Positions 6,855-15,086 of a DNA stretch of 24,437 bases are shown piece by piece. Under the pieces are notes generated by a model, which was given only the letters and a program-made list of their open reading frames with translations, was not told the origin of the DNA and made no database searches. Position 1 is the first letter of the stretch. Each line of letters starts with the position of its first letter. Position numbers and translations under genes: made by a program. Origin of the DNA: an uncultured Streptococcus sp. (GTDB lineage Bacteria; Bacillota; Bacilli; Lactobacillales; Streptococcaceae); contig CAKPXD010000008.1 in NCBI GenBank assembly GCA_934201655.1, forward strand, positions 1 to 24,437, in the 5' to 3' direction.

Positions 6855-8006
6855 ATGAGAAGAAGCATAAAACCTATTGTAGTCTATTTTTTCTTTCTCC
6901 TTGTGATAGGTGGTTTGATTTTTTCGGATTATCAACACCATCGACAGGCAGATGTGCAAGTAGAAAAAACTGAGAAAACTACTCAAACCAGTGAAACAGA
7001 TAAGGAAAAGGTTGTTGAAGATAGATTAGCCACAATGACCTTGGAGGAGAAAGTCGGGCAATTATTCTGGGCTAGAGTTCCTGCCAATCATCAGATAGAA
7101 GATCTCAAATCCTATCATTTGTCTGGTTATATCTTGTTTGGACGAGATTTTGAAGGACAAACCTTAGAGGATATGAAAGTTTTGACAAGTCGCTACCAAG
7201 CTGCTTCAAAGACTCCTTTATTGATCGGTTCAGATGAAGAAGGAGGAACAGTAACTCGTATCAGTTCGATTTTGGAGACTCCTTTCCAATCTCCTATGAC
7301 CCTTTATCATCAAGGAGGGATGGAGGCTGTTCTTTCTGATACTAGGAAAAAGGCCGAGGTGCTGAAATCTGTTGGTATCAATGCTGGACTCTTTCCAGTT
7401 GCGGATCTTGCAGGTGATCCATCAGCCTTTATTTACGATCGGACCATCGGAAAAGATGTCCAAACAACTGCAAGTTATGTTAAGCAAGTTGTAGAAGAAC
7501 TTCAAAAGAATAAGGTCGGTTCAACCTTGAAGCATTTCCCAGGATATGGTGATAATGGAGACAGTCATACCGACATTATCCAAGACAACCGCTCTTTGGA
7601 TGATTTAAGACAGGCAGATTTCATACCCTTTCAAGCTGGCATAGATGCAGGTGCGGATAGTATTTTAGTTTCTCACAACATCCTGACTAAAATTGATACA
7701 GTGCCGTCATCTATCTCGCCAAAAATCAACGAAATTCTTCGCAAGGAGCTGAATTTTAAAGGGGTCATAATGACGGATGATTTAGATATGGCAGGATTAG
7801 CCGATTTTGTCAGTCAGGATGAAGCTGCTCTCCAGGTAATATTAGCTGGAAATGATTTGATTTTAGGGTCTTCCTACCAAACTCAGATTCCTTATCTATT
7901 AAAGAAAGTTTCTTCTGGGGATTTGACAGAAGAGCGTATTGATGAGTCTGTGAGACGTATTTTAGCATGGAAATATGACTTGGGATTATTCGATACGTCT
8001 CAGTAA
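6855..8006 (+). CDS. Glycoside hydrolase family 3 protein, NagZ-like, membrane-anchored
   Basis: A 383-residue GH3 enzyme, probably a beta-N-acetylhexosaminidase. The N-terminus MRRSIKPIVVYFFF begins an uncleaved signal anchor (about 7-25) with no lipobox, then a linker rich in Thr, Glu and Lys, so the catalytic domain is outside the cell. The NagZ-type loop KHFPGYGDNGDSH (226-238) holds the Asp-His acid/base dyad. VIMTDDLDM (304-312) holds the likely nucleophile Asp308. NagZ-type enzymes act on GlcNAc-containing muropeptides or chitooligosaccharides; the exact substrate here is unknown. The ATG at 6855 is chosen because an upstream in-frame ATG lies inside the trmB terminator. It stands alone between terminator and promoter. 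I do not recall it at this place in pneumococcus, so it looks accessory. Confidence 0.9.
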   Translation: MRRSIKPIVVYFFFLLVIGGLIFSDYQHHRQADVQVEKTEKTTQTSETDKEKVVEDRLATMTLEEKVGQLFWARVPANHQIEDLKSYHLSGYILFGRDFEGQTLEDMKVLTSRYQAASKTPLLIGSDEEGGTVTRISSILETPFQSPMTLYHQGGMEAVLSDTRKKAEVLKSVGINAGLFPVADLAGDPSAFIYDRTIGKDVQTTASYVKQVVEELQKNKVGSTLKHFPGYGDNGDSHTDIIQDNRSLDDLRQADFIPFQAGIDAGADSILVSHNILTKIDTVPSSISPKINEILRKELNFKGVIMTDDLDMAGLADFVSQDEAALQVILAGNDLILGSSYQTQIPYLLKKVSSGDLTEERIDESVRRILAWKYDLGLFDTSQ

Positions 8007-8082
8007 AAGGAAACGTCTTTTATAAAATCATGCAGAAACCTTTGAAGGAAAGCCTTCTATTAGTTGTGAAAAGGTCAAATCC

Positions 8083-8111
8083 TTGCAGGTTGGATTGATT
8101 TGTGTTATACT
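8083..8111 (+). promoter_or_regulatory. Promoter of the rimP-nusA-infB operon
   Basis: TTGCAG (8083-8088), a 17-nt spacer, and TATACT (8106-8111) preceded by TG at 8103-8104 (extended -10). The start would be near 8118, giving a leader of about 50 nt that includes the hairpin at 8133-8158. Confidence 0.7.
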
Positions 8112-8132
8112 AATAACTAGAATATAAGAAAG

Positions 8133-8158
8133 AGAGGCGGGGAGATATCTTCGCCTCT
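8133..8158 (+). promoter_or_regulatory. Leader hairpin before rimP
   Basis: AGAGGCG (8133-8139) pairs with CGCCTCT (8152-8158); the loop contains the self-complementary AGATATCT. There is no T-run directly after it, so it looks like a leader structure rather than a simple terminator. It could protect the operon mRNA or influence rimP translation. Confidence 0.5.
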
Positions 8159-8171
8159 TGCTTATGAGGAG

Positions 8172-8651
8172 GTGGACGCAATCGCAACTATCGTTGAATT
8201 AGTCAGAGAAGTCGTAGAACCTGTTATTAAAGCTCCTTTTGAACTCGTAGATATCGAGTACGGAAAGATTGGCAGTGACATGATTCTTAGTATTTTTGTA
8301 GACAAGCCTGAAGGAATCACCTTGAATGATACGGCAGACTTGACTGAAATTATCAGTCCTGTCCTAGATACTATCAAGCCGGATCCCTTCCCAGAACAAT
8401 ATTTCCTAGAAATTACAAGTCCAGGATTGGAGCGTCCTTTGAAAACCAAGAAAGCACTCGCTGGAGCGGTTGGGAAATACATCCATGTCGGGCTCTATCA
8501 AGCCATCGATAAGCAAAAGGTTTTTGAAGGAACCTTGTTGTCCTTTGAAGAGGATGAGTTGACTATGGAATATATGGATAAAACTCGCAAGAAAACAGTC
8601 CAAATTCCATATAACTTGGTATCAAAAGCACGTTTAGCAGTAAAATTATAG
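8172..8651 (+). CDS. rimP: Ribosome maturation factor RimP
   Basis: A 159-residue cytoplasmic factor for late 30S subunit assembly. Family segments are [13 protein letters not shown], the [15 protein letters not shown] block and a C-terminal SH3-like barrel ending ARLAVKL. The conventional start is GTG at 8172, which reproduces the [11 protein letters not shown] start I recall for pneumococcus. However, the ideal AGGAGG (8167-8172) overlaps that GTG. Its best-spaced in-frame codon is ATC at 8181 (8-nt spacing). An out-of-frame ATG at 8164 opens a 12-codon ORF overlapping the start. The real start is therefore uncertain by up to three codons. First gene of the rimP-nusA-ylxR-ylxQ-infB-rbfA operon. 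Confidence 0.95.
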   Translation: MDAIATIVELVREVVEPVIKAPFELVDIEYGKIGSDMILSIFVDKPEGITLNDTADLTEIISPVLDTIKPDPFPEQYFLEITSPGLERPLKTKKALAGAVGKYIHVGLYQAIDKQKVFEGTLLSFEEDELTMEYMDKTRKKTVQIPYNLVSKARLAVKL

Positions 8652-8652
8652 A

Positions 8653-8692
8653 AAGAAAGGATAGCTTTTGAGAATTCAAAAGTAAAAAGAAC
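8653..8692 (+). promoter_or_regulatory. nusA translational leader: displaced SD, mini-ORF and hairpin
   Basis: The best ribosome site before nusA is AAAGG (8656-8660), 32 nt from the ATG. Between them lies the stem-loop CTTTTGA (8665-8671), loop GAAT, TCAAAAG (8676-8682). The same stretch also encodes a 5-codon ORF, TTG at 8668 to TAA at 8683-8685, with 7-nt spacing from that ribosome site. Either the hairpin brings site and start closer, or ribosomes reinitiate at nusA after the mini-ORF. Confidence 0.45.
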
Positions 8693-9829
8693 ATGAGTAA
8701 AGAAATGCTAGAGGCCTTCCGCATTTTGGAAGAAGACAAGGGAATCAAGAAAGAAGATATCATCGACGCAGTAGTAGAATCACTTCGTTCTGCTTACCGT
8801 AGACGCTATGGTCAATCTGATAGTGTAGCTATTGATTTCAACGAAAAGACAGGGGACTTTACTGTCTATACTGTCCGTGAAGTTGTTGATGAAGTATTTG
8901 ATAGCCGTTTGGAAATCAGTTTAAAAGATGCCCTTGCTATTAATTCAGCCTATGAGCTTGGTGACAAAATCAAATTTGAAGAAGCACCAGGAGAGTTTGG
9001 TCGTGTAGCAGCCCAATCTGCTAAACAAACAATCATGGAAAAAATGCGTAAGCAAACACGTGCTATTACCTACAATACATACAAAGAACATGAACAAGAA
9101 ATCATGTCAGGTACAGTAGAACGTTTTGACAACCGCTTCATTTATGTTAATCTTGGTAGCATCGAAGCCCAATTGTCTAAACAAGACCAAATTCCTGGAG
9201 AAGTTTTTGCTTCCCATGACCGTATCGAAGTTTATGTCTACAAAGTGGAAGACAATCCTCGTGGAGTAAACGTCTTTGTTAGCCGTAGCCACCCAGAGAT
9301 GATCAAACGTTTGATGGAACAAGAGATTCCAGAAGTTTACGATGGAACCGTTGAAATCATGAGCGTAGCTCGTGAAGCAGGTGACCGTACAAAGGTTGCT
9401 GTTCGTAGCCACAATCCTAACGTGGATGCTATCGGAACAATCGTTGGACGTGGTGGTGCTAACATCAAGAAAATCACTAGCAAATTCCATCCAGCTCGCT
9501 ACGATGCTAAGAGCGACCGCATGATTCCTGTGGAAGAAAACATCGACGTTATCGAATGGGTAGCAGATCCAGCTGAGTTTATCTACAATGCCATTGCTCC
9601 TGCCGAAGTTGACCAAGTTATCTTTGATGAAAATGACAGCAAACGTGCCTTAGTCGTTGTGCCGGATAACAAGCTATCTCTTGCTATCGGTCGTCGTGGA
9701 CAAAATGTTCGCTTAGCAGCACATTTGACTGGTTACCGTATCGATATCAAGTCTGCAAGTGAATTTGAAGCGATGGAAGAAGCAGGTCAAGTGGATTACG
9801 CTGAAACAGACGAATTGACTGAAGAATAA
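8693..9829 (+). CDS. nusA: Transcription termination/antitermination factor NusA
   Basis: A 378-residue RNA polymerase-binding protein controlling pausing, termination and antitermination. The order is an N-terminal polymerase-binding domain (1 to about 125, MSKEMLEAFRILEEDKGI), an S1 domain (about 130-200, MSGTVERFDNRFIYVNLG), and KH1/KH2 domains (about 225-350) with the GRGGANIKKI and GRRGQNVRLA loops, then a short acidic tail. It lacks the C-terminal acidic repeats of the E. coli protein, as is normal in Firmicutes. It has no good Shine-Dalgarno next to its ATG; see the leader entry. Second gene of the operon, followed after 21 bp by ylxR. Confidence 0.98.
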   Translation: MSKEMLEAFRILEEDKGIKKEDIIDAVVESLRSAYRRRYGQSDSVAIDFNEKTGDFTVYTVREVVDEVFDSRLEISLKDALAINSAYELGDKIKFEEAPGEFGRVAAQSAKQTIMEKMRKQTRAITYNTYKEHEQEIMSGTVERFDNRFIYVNLGSIEAQLSKQDQIPGEVFASHDRIEVYVYKVEDNPRGVNVFVSRSHPEMIKRLMEQEIPEVYDGTVEIMSVAREAGDRTKVAVRSHNPNVDAIGTIVGRGGANIKKITSKFHPARYDAKSDRMIPVEENIDVIEWVADPAEFIYNAIAPAEVDQVIFDENDSKRALVVVPDNKLSLAIGRRGQNVRLAAHLTGYRIDIKSASEFEAMEEAGQVDYAETDELTEE

Positions 9830-9850
9830 GATCTGCAAGAGGAGGGAAAG

Positions 9851-10144
9851 ATGAAAACAAGAAAAATCCCTTTGCGCAAGTCTGTTGTTTCCAACGATGT
9901 GATTGATAAGCGAGATTTACTTCGTATTGTCAAGAATAAAGAAGGTGAGGTCTTTATCGACCCGACAGGCAAGGCCAATGGCCGGGGCGCTTATATCAAG
10001 CTAGACAATGCAGAAGCCCTAGAGGCAAAAAAGAAAAAAGTCTTTAACCGTAGCTTTAATATGGAAGTTGAAGAAAACTTTTATGACGAGTTGATCGCCT
10101 ATGTTGATCACAAAGTAAAAAGAAGAGAGTTAGGACTTGAATAA
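9851..10144 (+). CDS. ylxR: YlxR family RNA-binding protein
   Basis: A 97-residue basic protein of the YlxR (DUF448) family, found between nusA and infB throughout Firmicutes. Typical segments are RKIPLRKSVVSNDV near the start, LLRIVKNKEGEVFIDPTGKANGRGAY in the middle, and a C-terminal helix. The family is thought to bind RNA and has been linked to transcription regulation and to RNase P; its exact role here is unproven. AGGAGGG precedes the ATG. Its last codons overlap the TTG start of the next gene by eight bases, so the two are coupled. Confidence 0.95.
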   Translation: MKTRKIPLRKSVVSNDVIDKRDLLRIVKNKEGEVFIDPTGKANGRGAYIKLDNAEALEAKKKKVFNRSFNMEVEENFYDELIAYVDHKVKRRELGLE

Positions 10145-10436
10145 GCAAAAAGTAAGTAATCTCTTGGGATTGGCTCAGCGAGCGGGGAAAATCATCTCGG
10201 GTGAAGAAATGGTTGTCAAAGCCATTCAAGACCGGAAAGTTAAATTGGTATTTCTAGCTCATGATGCTAGCCCAAATCTAACCAAGAAGATTCAGGATAA
10301 AAGCCACTATTATCAAGTAGAAGTTATTACCGTGTTTTCAACACTGGAATTAAGCATAGCAGTCGGAAAATCGAGAAAGGTTCTGGCTGTAACAGATGCT
10401 GGATTTACAAAGAAAATGAGGTCTCTTATGGAATAG
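10137..10436 (+). CDS. ylxQ: L7Ae-family ribosomal protein YlxQ
   Basis: A 99-residue protein of the L7Ae/L30e/S12e fold, which binds kink-turn RNA and associates with ribosomes. Family features are [22 protein letters not shown] at the N-terminus, [17 protein letters not shown], and the [10 protein letters not shown]-terminal segment. The start is TTG at 10137, inside the end of ylxR; no in-frame ATG gives the conserved N-terminus. The upstream AAGAGAG-type sequence within ylxR can serve as ribosome site. It is followed after 16 nt by infB, which also begins with TTG. Confidence 0.93.
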   Translation: MNKQKVSNLLGLAQRAGKIISGEEMVVKAIQDRKVKLVFLAHDASPNLTKKIQDKSHYYQVEVITVFSTLELSIAVGKSRKVLAVTDAGFTKKMRSLME

Positions 10437-10452
10437 AAGAGGAGGACATGAT

Positions 10453-13221
10453 TTGTCTAAGAAAAGATTGTACGAAATCGCAAAAGAACTTGGAAAAGAA
10501 AGTAAGGAAGTTGTAGCGCGTGCAAAAGAGCTGGGCTTGGAAGTGAAAAGCCATGCATCAAGCGTAGAGGCGGCTGCTGCTGAAAAAATTATAGCTAGCT
10601 TTAAGCCTGCTGCTCCTAAGGCAGAGGCAAAAGCAAGTGTAGAAAAAAAAGTTGAAAAGCCTGCATCAGCTAAACCAGTTGTCGCTAAGGAAGAAAGCAA
10701 ACCAGCTACGCCAGCAACTCCAAAGGAAGAAAAAGTTGTAGCTGCAAGACCACAGAGTCGAAACTTTAAGGCGGAACGTGAAGCGCGTGCCAAAGAGCAA
10801 GCGGAACGACGCAAGCAAAATAAGGGTAACAACCGCGATCAACAACAAAATGGCAACCGTCAAAAGAACGATAACCGTAATGGTGGGAAACCTGGTCAAG
10901 GGAACCGTGACAATCGTCGTTTTAACGACCAAGGAAAGAAACCACAAGGCCAAGGAAATCGTGGCAATGATTATCGCCAACAAGCTGATAATCGTCCCAA
11001 CCAAGCTGGTCCTCGTATTGACTTTAAAGCCCGAGCAGCAGCTCTGAAGGCTGAGCAAAATGCAGAATACGCACGCTCAAGCGAGGAACGCTTCAAACAG
11101 TCTCAAGTTGCCAAAGAAGCCTTGGCTCAAGCTAATAAACGCAAGGAGCCAGAAGAGATCTTTGAGGAAGCTGCTAAACTAGCTGAACAAACTCAGCCTG
11201 TAGTTGAAGTAGCTCCTGTAGCCAAAGAGGCTGTAGTGGATACACGTCGTAAAAAGCAAGCTCGACCAGACAAAGATCGTGATGATTACGATCATGAGGA
11301 AGATGGTCCTAGAAAACAACAAAAGAATCGAAGTAGTCAGAATCAAGTGAGAAATCAAAGAAATAGTAACTGGAATAACAATAAGAAAAATAAAAAAGGC
11401 AATAAACAAAATAACCGTAATCAGGCTCCAAAACCTATTACAGAGCGTAAATTCCATGAATTGCCAACAGAATTTGAATATACAGATGGTATGACTGTTG
11501 CGGAAATCGCAAAACGTATCAAACGTGAACCAGCTGAGATTGTTAAGAAACTATTTATGATGGGCGTTATGGCCACTCAAAACCAATCTTTGGATGCAGA
11601 AACAATCGAACTCCTCATGGTTGATTATGGAATTGAAGCTAAACAAAAGGTAGAAGTGGACAATGCGGATATCGAACGTTTCTTCGTAGAAGATGGATAT
11701 CTAAATGAAGACAAGTTGGTTGAACGTCCACCAGTTGTAACTATCATGGGACACGTTGACCATGGTAAAACAACACTTTTGGATACCCTACGTAATTCTC
11801 GTGTCGCTACAGGAGAAGCAGGTGGTATCACTCAGCATATTGGTGCCTACCAGATTGAGGAAAATGGCAAGAAGATTACCTTCCTTGATACACCAGGACA
11901 CGCGGCCTTTACTTCTATGCGTGCACGTGGTGCCTCTGTTACCGATATTACGATCTTGGTCGTAGCGGCAGATGACGGGGTTATGCCTCAAACTATCGAA
12001 GCCATCAACCACTCAAAAGCAGCTAACGTTCCAATCATTGTTGCTATCAACAAGATTGATAAACCAGGTGCAAATCCAGAACGCGTTATCGGTGAATTGG
12101 CTGAACACGGTGTTATGTCAACAGCTTGGGGTGGTGATTCTGAGTTTGTAGAAATCTCAGCCAAGTTCAACCAAAATATCGATGAACTCTTGGAAACGGT
12201 TCTTCTTGTAGCTGAAATCCAAGAACTCAAAGCAGACCCAACAGTTCGCGCCATCGGTACCGTTATCGAAGCACGTTTGGATAAAGGTAAAGGTGCGGTT
12301 GCAACCCTCCTTGTTCAACAAGGTACTTTGAATGTTCAAGACCCAATCGTTGTTGGTAACACTTTCGGACGTGTCCGTGCCATGACCAATGACCTTGGAC
12401 GTCGTGTTAAGGTTGCAGGACCATCAACACCAGTATCTATTACAGGTTTGAACGAAGCACCGATGGCGGGTGATCACTTTGCCGTTTATGAAGATGAAAA
12501 ATCTGCTCGTGCAGCAGGTGAAGAGCGTGCCAAACGTGCTCTTATGAAGCAACGTCAAGCTACACAACGTGTAAGTCTTGAAAACCTCTTTGACACTCTT
12601 AAAGCTGGTGAACTCAAGTCTGTTAACGTCATTATCAAAGCTGACGTACAAGGGTCAGTTGAAGCCCTTGCTGCTTCCCTTCAAAAGATTGATGTGGAAG
12701 GTGTAAAAGTTACCATCGTCCACTCAGCAGTTGGTGCTATCAACGAATCTGACGTGACTCTTGCGGAAGCTTCAAATGCCTTTATCGTAGGTTTCAACGT
12801 ACGTCCTACACCACAAGCCCGCCAACAAGCAGAAGCAGACGATGTAGAAATCCGTCTCCACAGCATTATCTACAAGGTTATCGAAGAGATGGAAGAAGCC
12901 ATGAAAGGTATGCTTGATCCAGAATTTGAAGAAAAAGTTATCGGTGAAGCGATTATTCGTGAAACCTTCAAAGTGTCTAAAGTCGGAACAATCGGTGGAT
13001 TTATGGTTACTAGCGGTAAAGTTACCCGTGACTCTAAAGTCCGTGTTATTCGTGAAGGTGTCGTTATTTACGATGGTGAACTTGCAAGCTTGAAACACTA
13101 TAAAGATGACGTCAAAGAAGTTACAAACGGCCGTGAAGGTGGTCTCATGATTGATGGCTACAATGATATCAAGATGGATGATGTGATTGAAGCATATATC
13201 TTGGAAGAAATCAAACGTTAA
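10453..13221 (+). CDS. infB: Translation initiation factor IF-2
   Basis: A 922-residue GTPase that brings fMet-tRNA to the 30S subunit and promotes 50S joining. The N-terminal IF2_N domain ([20 protein letters not shown]) is followed by a long, low-complexity charged linker rich in Lys, Arg, Asn and Gln (about 50-335), a second IF2_N-like segment, and the G domain with GHVDHGKT (433-440), DTPGH and NKID. The C-terminal domains end [18 protein letters not shown]. The start is TTG at 10453, with AGGAGG at 10440-10445 (7-nt spacing). An ATG at 10448 is only 2 nt from that site and is out of frame, opening a 22-codon ORF. Near-identical in order and length to the pneumococcal protein. Confidence 0.98.
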   Translation: MSKKRLYEIAKELGKESKEVVARAKELGLEVKSHASSVEAAAAEKIIASFKPAAPKAEAKASVEKKVEKPASAKPVVAKEESKPATPATPKEEKVVAARPQSRNFKAEREARAKEQAERRKQNKGNNRDQQQNGNRQKNDNRNGGKPGQGNRDNRRFNDQGKKPQGQGNRGNDYRQQADNRPNQAGPRIDFKARAAALKAEQNAEYARSSEERFKQSQVAKEALAQANKRKEPEEIFEEAAKLAEQTQPVVEVAPVAKEAVVDTRRKKQARPDKDRDDYDHEEDGPRKQQKNRSSQNQVRNQRNSNWNNNKKNKKGNKQNNRNQAPKPITERKFHELPTEFEYTDGMTVAEIAKRIKREPAEIVKKLFMMGVMATQNQSLDAETIELLMVDYGIEAKQKVEVDNADIERFFVEDGYLNEDKLVERPPVVTIMGHVDHGKTTLLDTLRNSRVATGEAGGITQHIGAYQIEENGKKITFLDTPGHAAFTSMRARGASVTDITILVVAADDGVMPQTIEAINHSKAANVPIIVAINKIDKPGANPERVIGELAEHGVMSTAWGGDSEFVEISAKFNQNIDELLETVLLVAEIQELKADPTVRAIGTVIEARLDKGKGAVATLLVQQGTLNVQDPIVVGNTFGRVRAMTNDLGRRVKVAGPSTPVSITGLNEAPMAGDHFAVYEDEKSARAAGEERAKRALMKQRQATQRVSLENLFDTLKAGELKSVNVIIKADVQGSVEALAASLQKIDVEGVKVTIVHSAVGAINESDVTLAEASNAFIVGFNVRPTPQARQQAEADDVEIRLHSIIYKVIEEMEEAMKGMLDPEFEEKVIGEAIIRETFKVSKVGTIGGFMVTSGKVTRDSKVRVIREGVVIYDGELASLKHYKDDVKEVTNGREGGLMIDGYNDIKMDDVIEAYILEEIKR

Positions 13222-13241
13222 GATTTTTGCTCCTTTCTTAG

Positions 13242-13446
13242 GTGGTGAGGGACGCAAGCAAACCGATGGTTTCATTGCTTATTTTTGAGCCTGAGGTCTC
13301 AAAAATCCCCTGTGATGGTACTGATAAATCAGTTCCATCACTTTCACCACAGCGAAAGAAGCGGATGAGTTCAAATTGAACTTCGTTTCAATTTGAACTG
13401 AAAATCAGTAAGTTTAAAAATAGCTAGGTCTGCTGGCCTAGCTTTT
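13242..13446 (+). promoter_or_regulatory. Multi-hairpin structured spacer between infB and rbfA
   Basis: A 250-nt gap packed with stems. GTGGTGA (13242-13248) pairs with TCACCAC (13344-13350) and encloses three hairpins: AAGCAA (13256) with TTGCTT (13275), ATTTTTGAG (13281) with CTCAAAAAT (13298), and GTGATGG plus ACTGAT (13312-13325) with ATCAGT plus CCATCAC (13328-13341). Next come a perfect 12-bp stem (13369-13380 with 13387-13398) and AGCTAGG (13422) with CCTAGCT (13437) followed by TTTT. The last is terminator-like and sits 26 nt before the rbfA ATG. It may be a leader RNA controlling rbfA or an intergenic repeat; I cannot name a family. Confidence 0.65.
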
Positions 13447-13471
13447 GATTCAATAGAGAGGAAGGAATAGC

Positions 13472-13822
13472 ATGGCAAATCATTTCCGTACGGATCGTGT
13501 AGGCATGGAAATCAAGCGTGAAGTCAATGAGATTTTACAAAAGAAAGTCCGTGATCCTCGTGTCCAAGGAGTGACCATCACAGATGTTCAGATGCTAGGT
13601 GACTTATCTGTAGCTAAGGTTTACTACACCATTTTGAGTAATCTTGCTTCAGATAATCAAAAGGCCCAAATTGGCCTTGAAAAAGCAACCGGAACTATCA
13701 AACGTGAGCTTGGTCACAATTTGAAATTGTATAAAATTCCAGACTTGACCTTCGTCAAAGACGAATCCATCGAGTATGGAAACAAGATTGACGAAATGTT
13801 ACGCAATCTGGATAAGAAATAA
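13472..13822 (+). CDS. rbfA: Ribosome-binding factor A
   Basis: A 116-residue cold-shock-type 30S maturation factor with a KH-like fold that acts near the 5' end of 16S rRNA. The N-terminus [22 protein letters not shown], the [14 protein letters not shown] segment and the [16 protein letters not shown]-terminal block are typical. Normal length. AGGAAGG upstream supports the ATG. Unlike the tightly spaced genes before it, it is separated from infB by a 250-nt structured spacer. It is followed at once by a GNRA-looped terminator, so it ends the operon. Confidence 0.97.
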   Translation: MANHFRTDRVGMEIKREVNEILQKKVRDPRVQGVTITDVQMLGDLSVAKVYYTILSNLASDNQKAQIGLEKATGTIKRELGHNLKLYKIPDLTFVKDESIEYGNKIDEMLRNLDKK

Positions 13823-13824
13823 GA

Positions 13825-13846
13825 AAGAGGGGCAACCCTCTTTTTT
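13825..13846 (+). terminator. Terminator after rbfA
   Basis: AAGAGGG (13825-13831) pairs with CCCTCTT (13836-13842) across a GCAA tetraloop, with the T-run reaching 13846. It begins within 3 nt of the rbfA stop. Confidence 0.95.
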
Positions 13847-13968
13847 GTTACTTTAAACAGGATGATAGATTAATTAGCTGCCCTTCTTAAAAGTCGGTTA
13901 AAAAAATGTATAAATCTATAATAGTATGATATGATAAAGCTTAACTTGAATATAAAATGGAGATATAG

Positions 13969-14748
13969 ATGGCTAAACAAGATATAGCTATAAAAGTTTT
14001 ACAACAAGTTGTAAAGCTTTCTGTCGTGAAAGTAAATAGAGAAAAATTTTTAGTGGAGAAGTTCTCTAAAGAATTAGATAAGAAGGATATTGCCAAATTG
14101 TTAGAACAAGATCCTCCTTCATTATTACCCCAAGAAACCTTAGATAGGGTAGCTAGGTCCTGCATAAAGGATAATGTTTTACGTGCAAGTGGAACATCTG
14201 TTCTAGCAGGTCTACCTGGAGGTATTCTAATGGCGCTTACTATTCCAACGGATGTAGCTCAGTTTTATGCTTTTTCCTTGAAATTAGCCCAAGAATTGGG
14301 ATATATTTATGGATTTAATGATCTTTGGGCATCAAGAAATGACTTAAGTGAAGAAGCTAAAAACACACTATTACTTTATCTAGGGGTCATGCTTGGGGTA
14401 AACGGAGCGGGTGCCTTACTTCGTTCTGGTGGTGTTACAGTCGCTAAACATGTAATGACCACAGTACCTCAGAAAGCCGTAGCCAAAGCTGGCTGGTACC
14501 CTATTTTAAAAAAAGTTATGAAAATTTTTGGGGTTACTCTTACAAGGAGAGGCTTGGCAAAGGGAATGGGAAAAGCGATTCCTATTCTAGGTGGGGTTAT
14601 TTCAGGGGGATTAACCTATGCGACTATGAAACCCATGGGCGAAAGATTGCAAAAAGAATTATCCAAATTAGTGAACTATTCTGAAGTGCAATATCAAAAT
14701 GATATAGCAATTATTCGAAAAGAGGCTGAGAGAATCGAAGCTGACTGA
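13969..14748 (+). CDS. EcsC-like membrane-associated protein
   Basis: A 259-residue protein. The N-terminal ~70 residues are charged and helical. A central block has the Gly-rich LAGLPGGILMALTIPTDVAQ segment (about 80-97), then the helix around LAQELGYIYGF and a hydrophobic LLLYLGVMLGVNGAGALL. A C-terminal IPILGGVISGGLTYATMKPMG segment precedes a charged tail. This pattern resembles the EcsC family (third gene of the B. subtilis ecs operon) as I remember it, but no catalytic motif is known. GGAGAT supports the ATG. The gene and its flanks look more AT-rich than the ribosomal operon before it, which could reflect lower expression or transfer. Monocistronic, with its own terminator. Assignment moderate. 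Confidence 0.6.
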   Translation: MAKQDIAIKVLQQVVKLSVVKVNREKFLVEKFSKELDKKDIAKLLEQDPPSLLPQETLDRVARSCIKDNVLRASGTSVLAGLPGGILMALTIPTDVAQFYAFSLKLAQELGYIYGFNDLWASRNDLSEEAKNTLLLYLGVMLGVNGAGALLRSGGVTVAKHVMTTVPQKAVAKAGWYPILKKVMKIFGVTLTRRGLAKGMGKAIPILGGVISGGLTYATMKPMGERLQKELSKLVNYSEVQYQNDIAIIRKEAERIEAD

Positions 14749-14755
14749 TATGAAG

Positions 14756-14787
14756 AAACTAGCAAGTCTTGTGTTGCTAGTTTTTTT
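14756..14787 (+). terminator. Terminator after the EcsC-like gene
   Basis: AAACTAGCAA (14756-14765) pairs with TTGCTAGTTT (14774-14783) around GTCTTGTG, with T through 14787. Confidence 0.9.
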
Positions 14788-14802
14788 AATCCCATTCCTT
14801 AT

Positions 14803-14810
14803 GGTATAAT
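14803..14810 (+). promoter_or_regulatory. Extended -10 promoter for the DUF1858-DUF438 operon
   Basis: TGGTATAAT-type sequence with TATAAT at 14805-14810 and TG at 14802-14803. No good -35 is seen; the position it would occupy is the T-run of the preceding terminator. Confidence 0.6.
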
Positions 14811-14852
14811 AAAAACAGTTAAATGATTAGAAATAGACTCATGGAGGTTCTC

Positions 14853-15086
14853 ATGGACAATATAATCGATGTATCAATTCCCGTTGCGGAAGTGGTGGAT
14901 AAACATCCAGAAGTTTTAGATATTTTGGTTGAGCTTGGTTTTAAACCTCTTGCAAATCCCTTGATGCGTAACACTGTTGGGCGAAAAGTATCGCTCAAAC
15001 AAGGCTCAAAGCTTGAGGGGACTCCTATGGATAAGATTGTGCGTACGCTTGAAGCAAATGGTTATGAAGTGATCGGGTTAGACTAA
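14853..15086 (+). CDS. DUF1858 domain protein
   Basis: A 77-residue cytoplasmic protein consisting of one DUF1858 domain: the IDVSIPVAEVVDKHPEVLDILVELGF segment is characteristic. The ATG at 14853 is preferred over the in-frame ATG at 14823 because GGAGG (14843-14847) sits 5 nt before it. The stop overlaps the start of the DUF438 gene (TAATG), so the two are coupled. DUF1858 and DUF438 are frequent neighbours or fused partners; the combination has been suggested to act in redox or nitrogen-oxide responses, which remains unproven. It shows no metal-binding cysteines. Confidence 0.85.
   Translation: MDNIIDVSIPVAEVVDKHPEVLDILVELGFKPLANPLMRNTVGRKVSLKQGSKLEGTPMDKIVRTLEANGYEVIGLD

Noticed and set aside
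9107..9616. Minus-strand open frame of 169 codons inside nusA
   Set aside because: Entirely antisense to the conserved S1/KH region of NusA; no start signals or family motifs.
10778..11457. Repetitive Asn/Arg/Gln/Lys-rich coding stretch that looks like a tandem repeat
   Set aside because: It is the normal low-complexity N-terminal linker of streptococcal IF2, with no regular repeat unit.
12772..13275. Minus-strand open frame of 167 codons opposite the end of infB
   Set aside because: Antisense to the conserved IF2 C-terminal domain and rich in Phe/Asn/Thr, as expected for a complement of codon-biased sequence.
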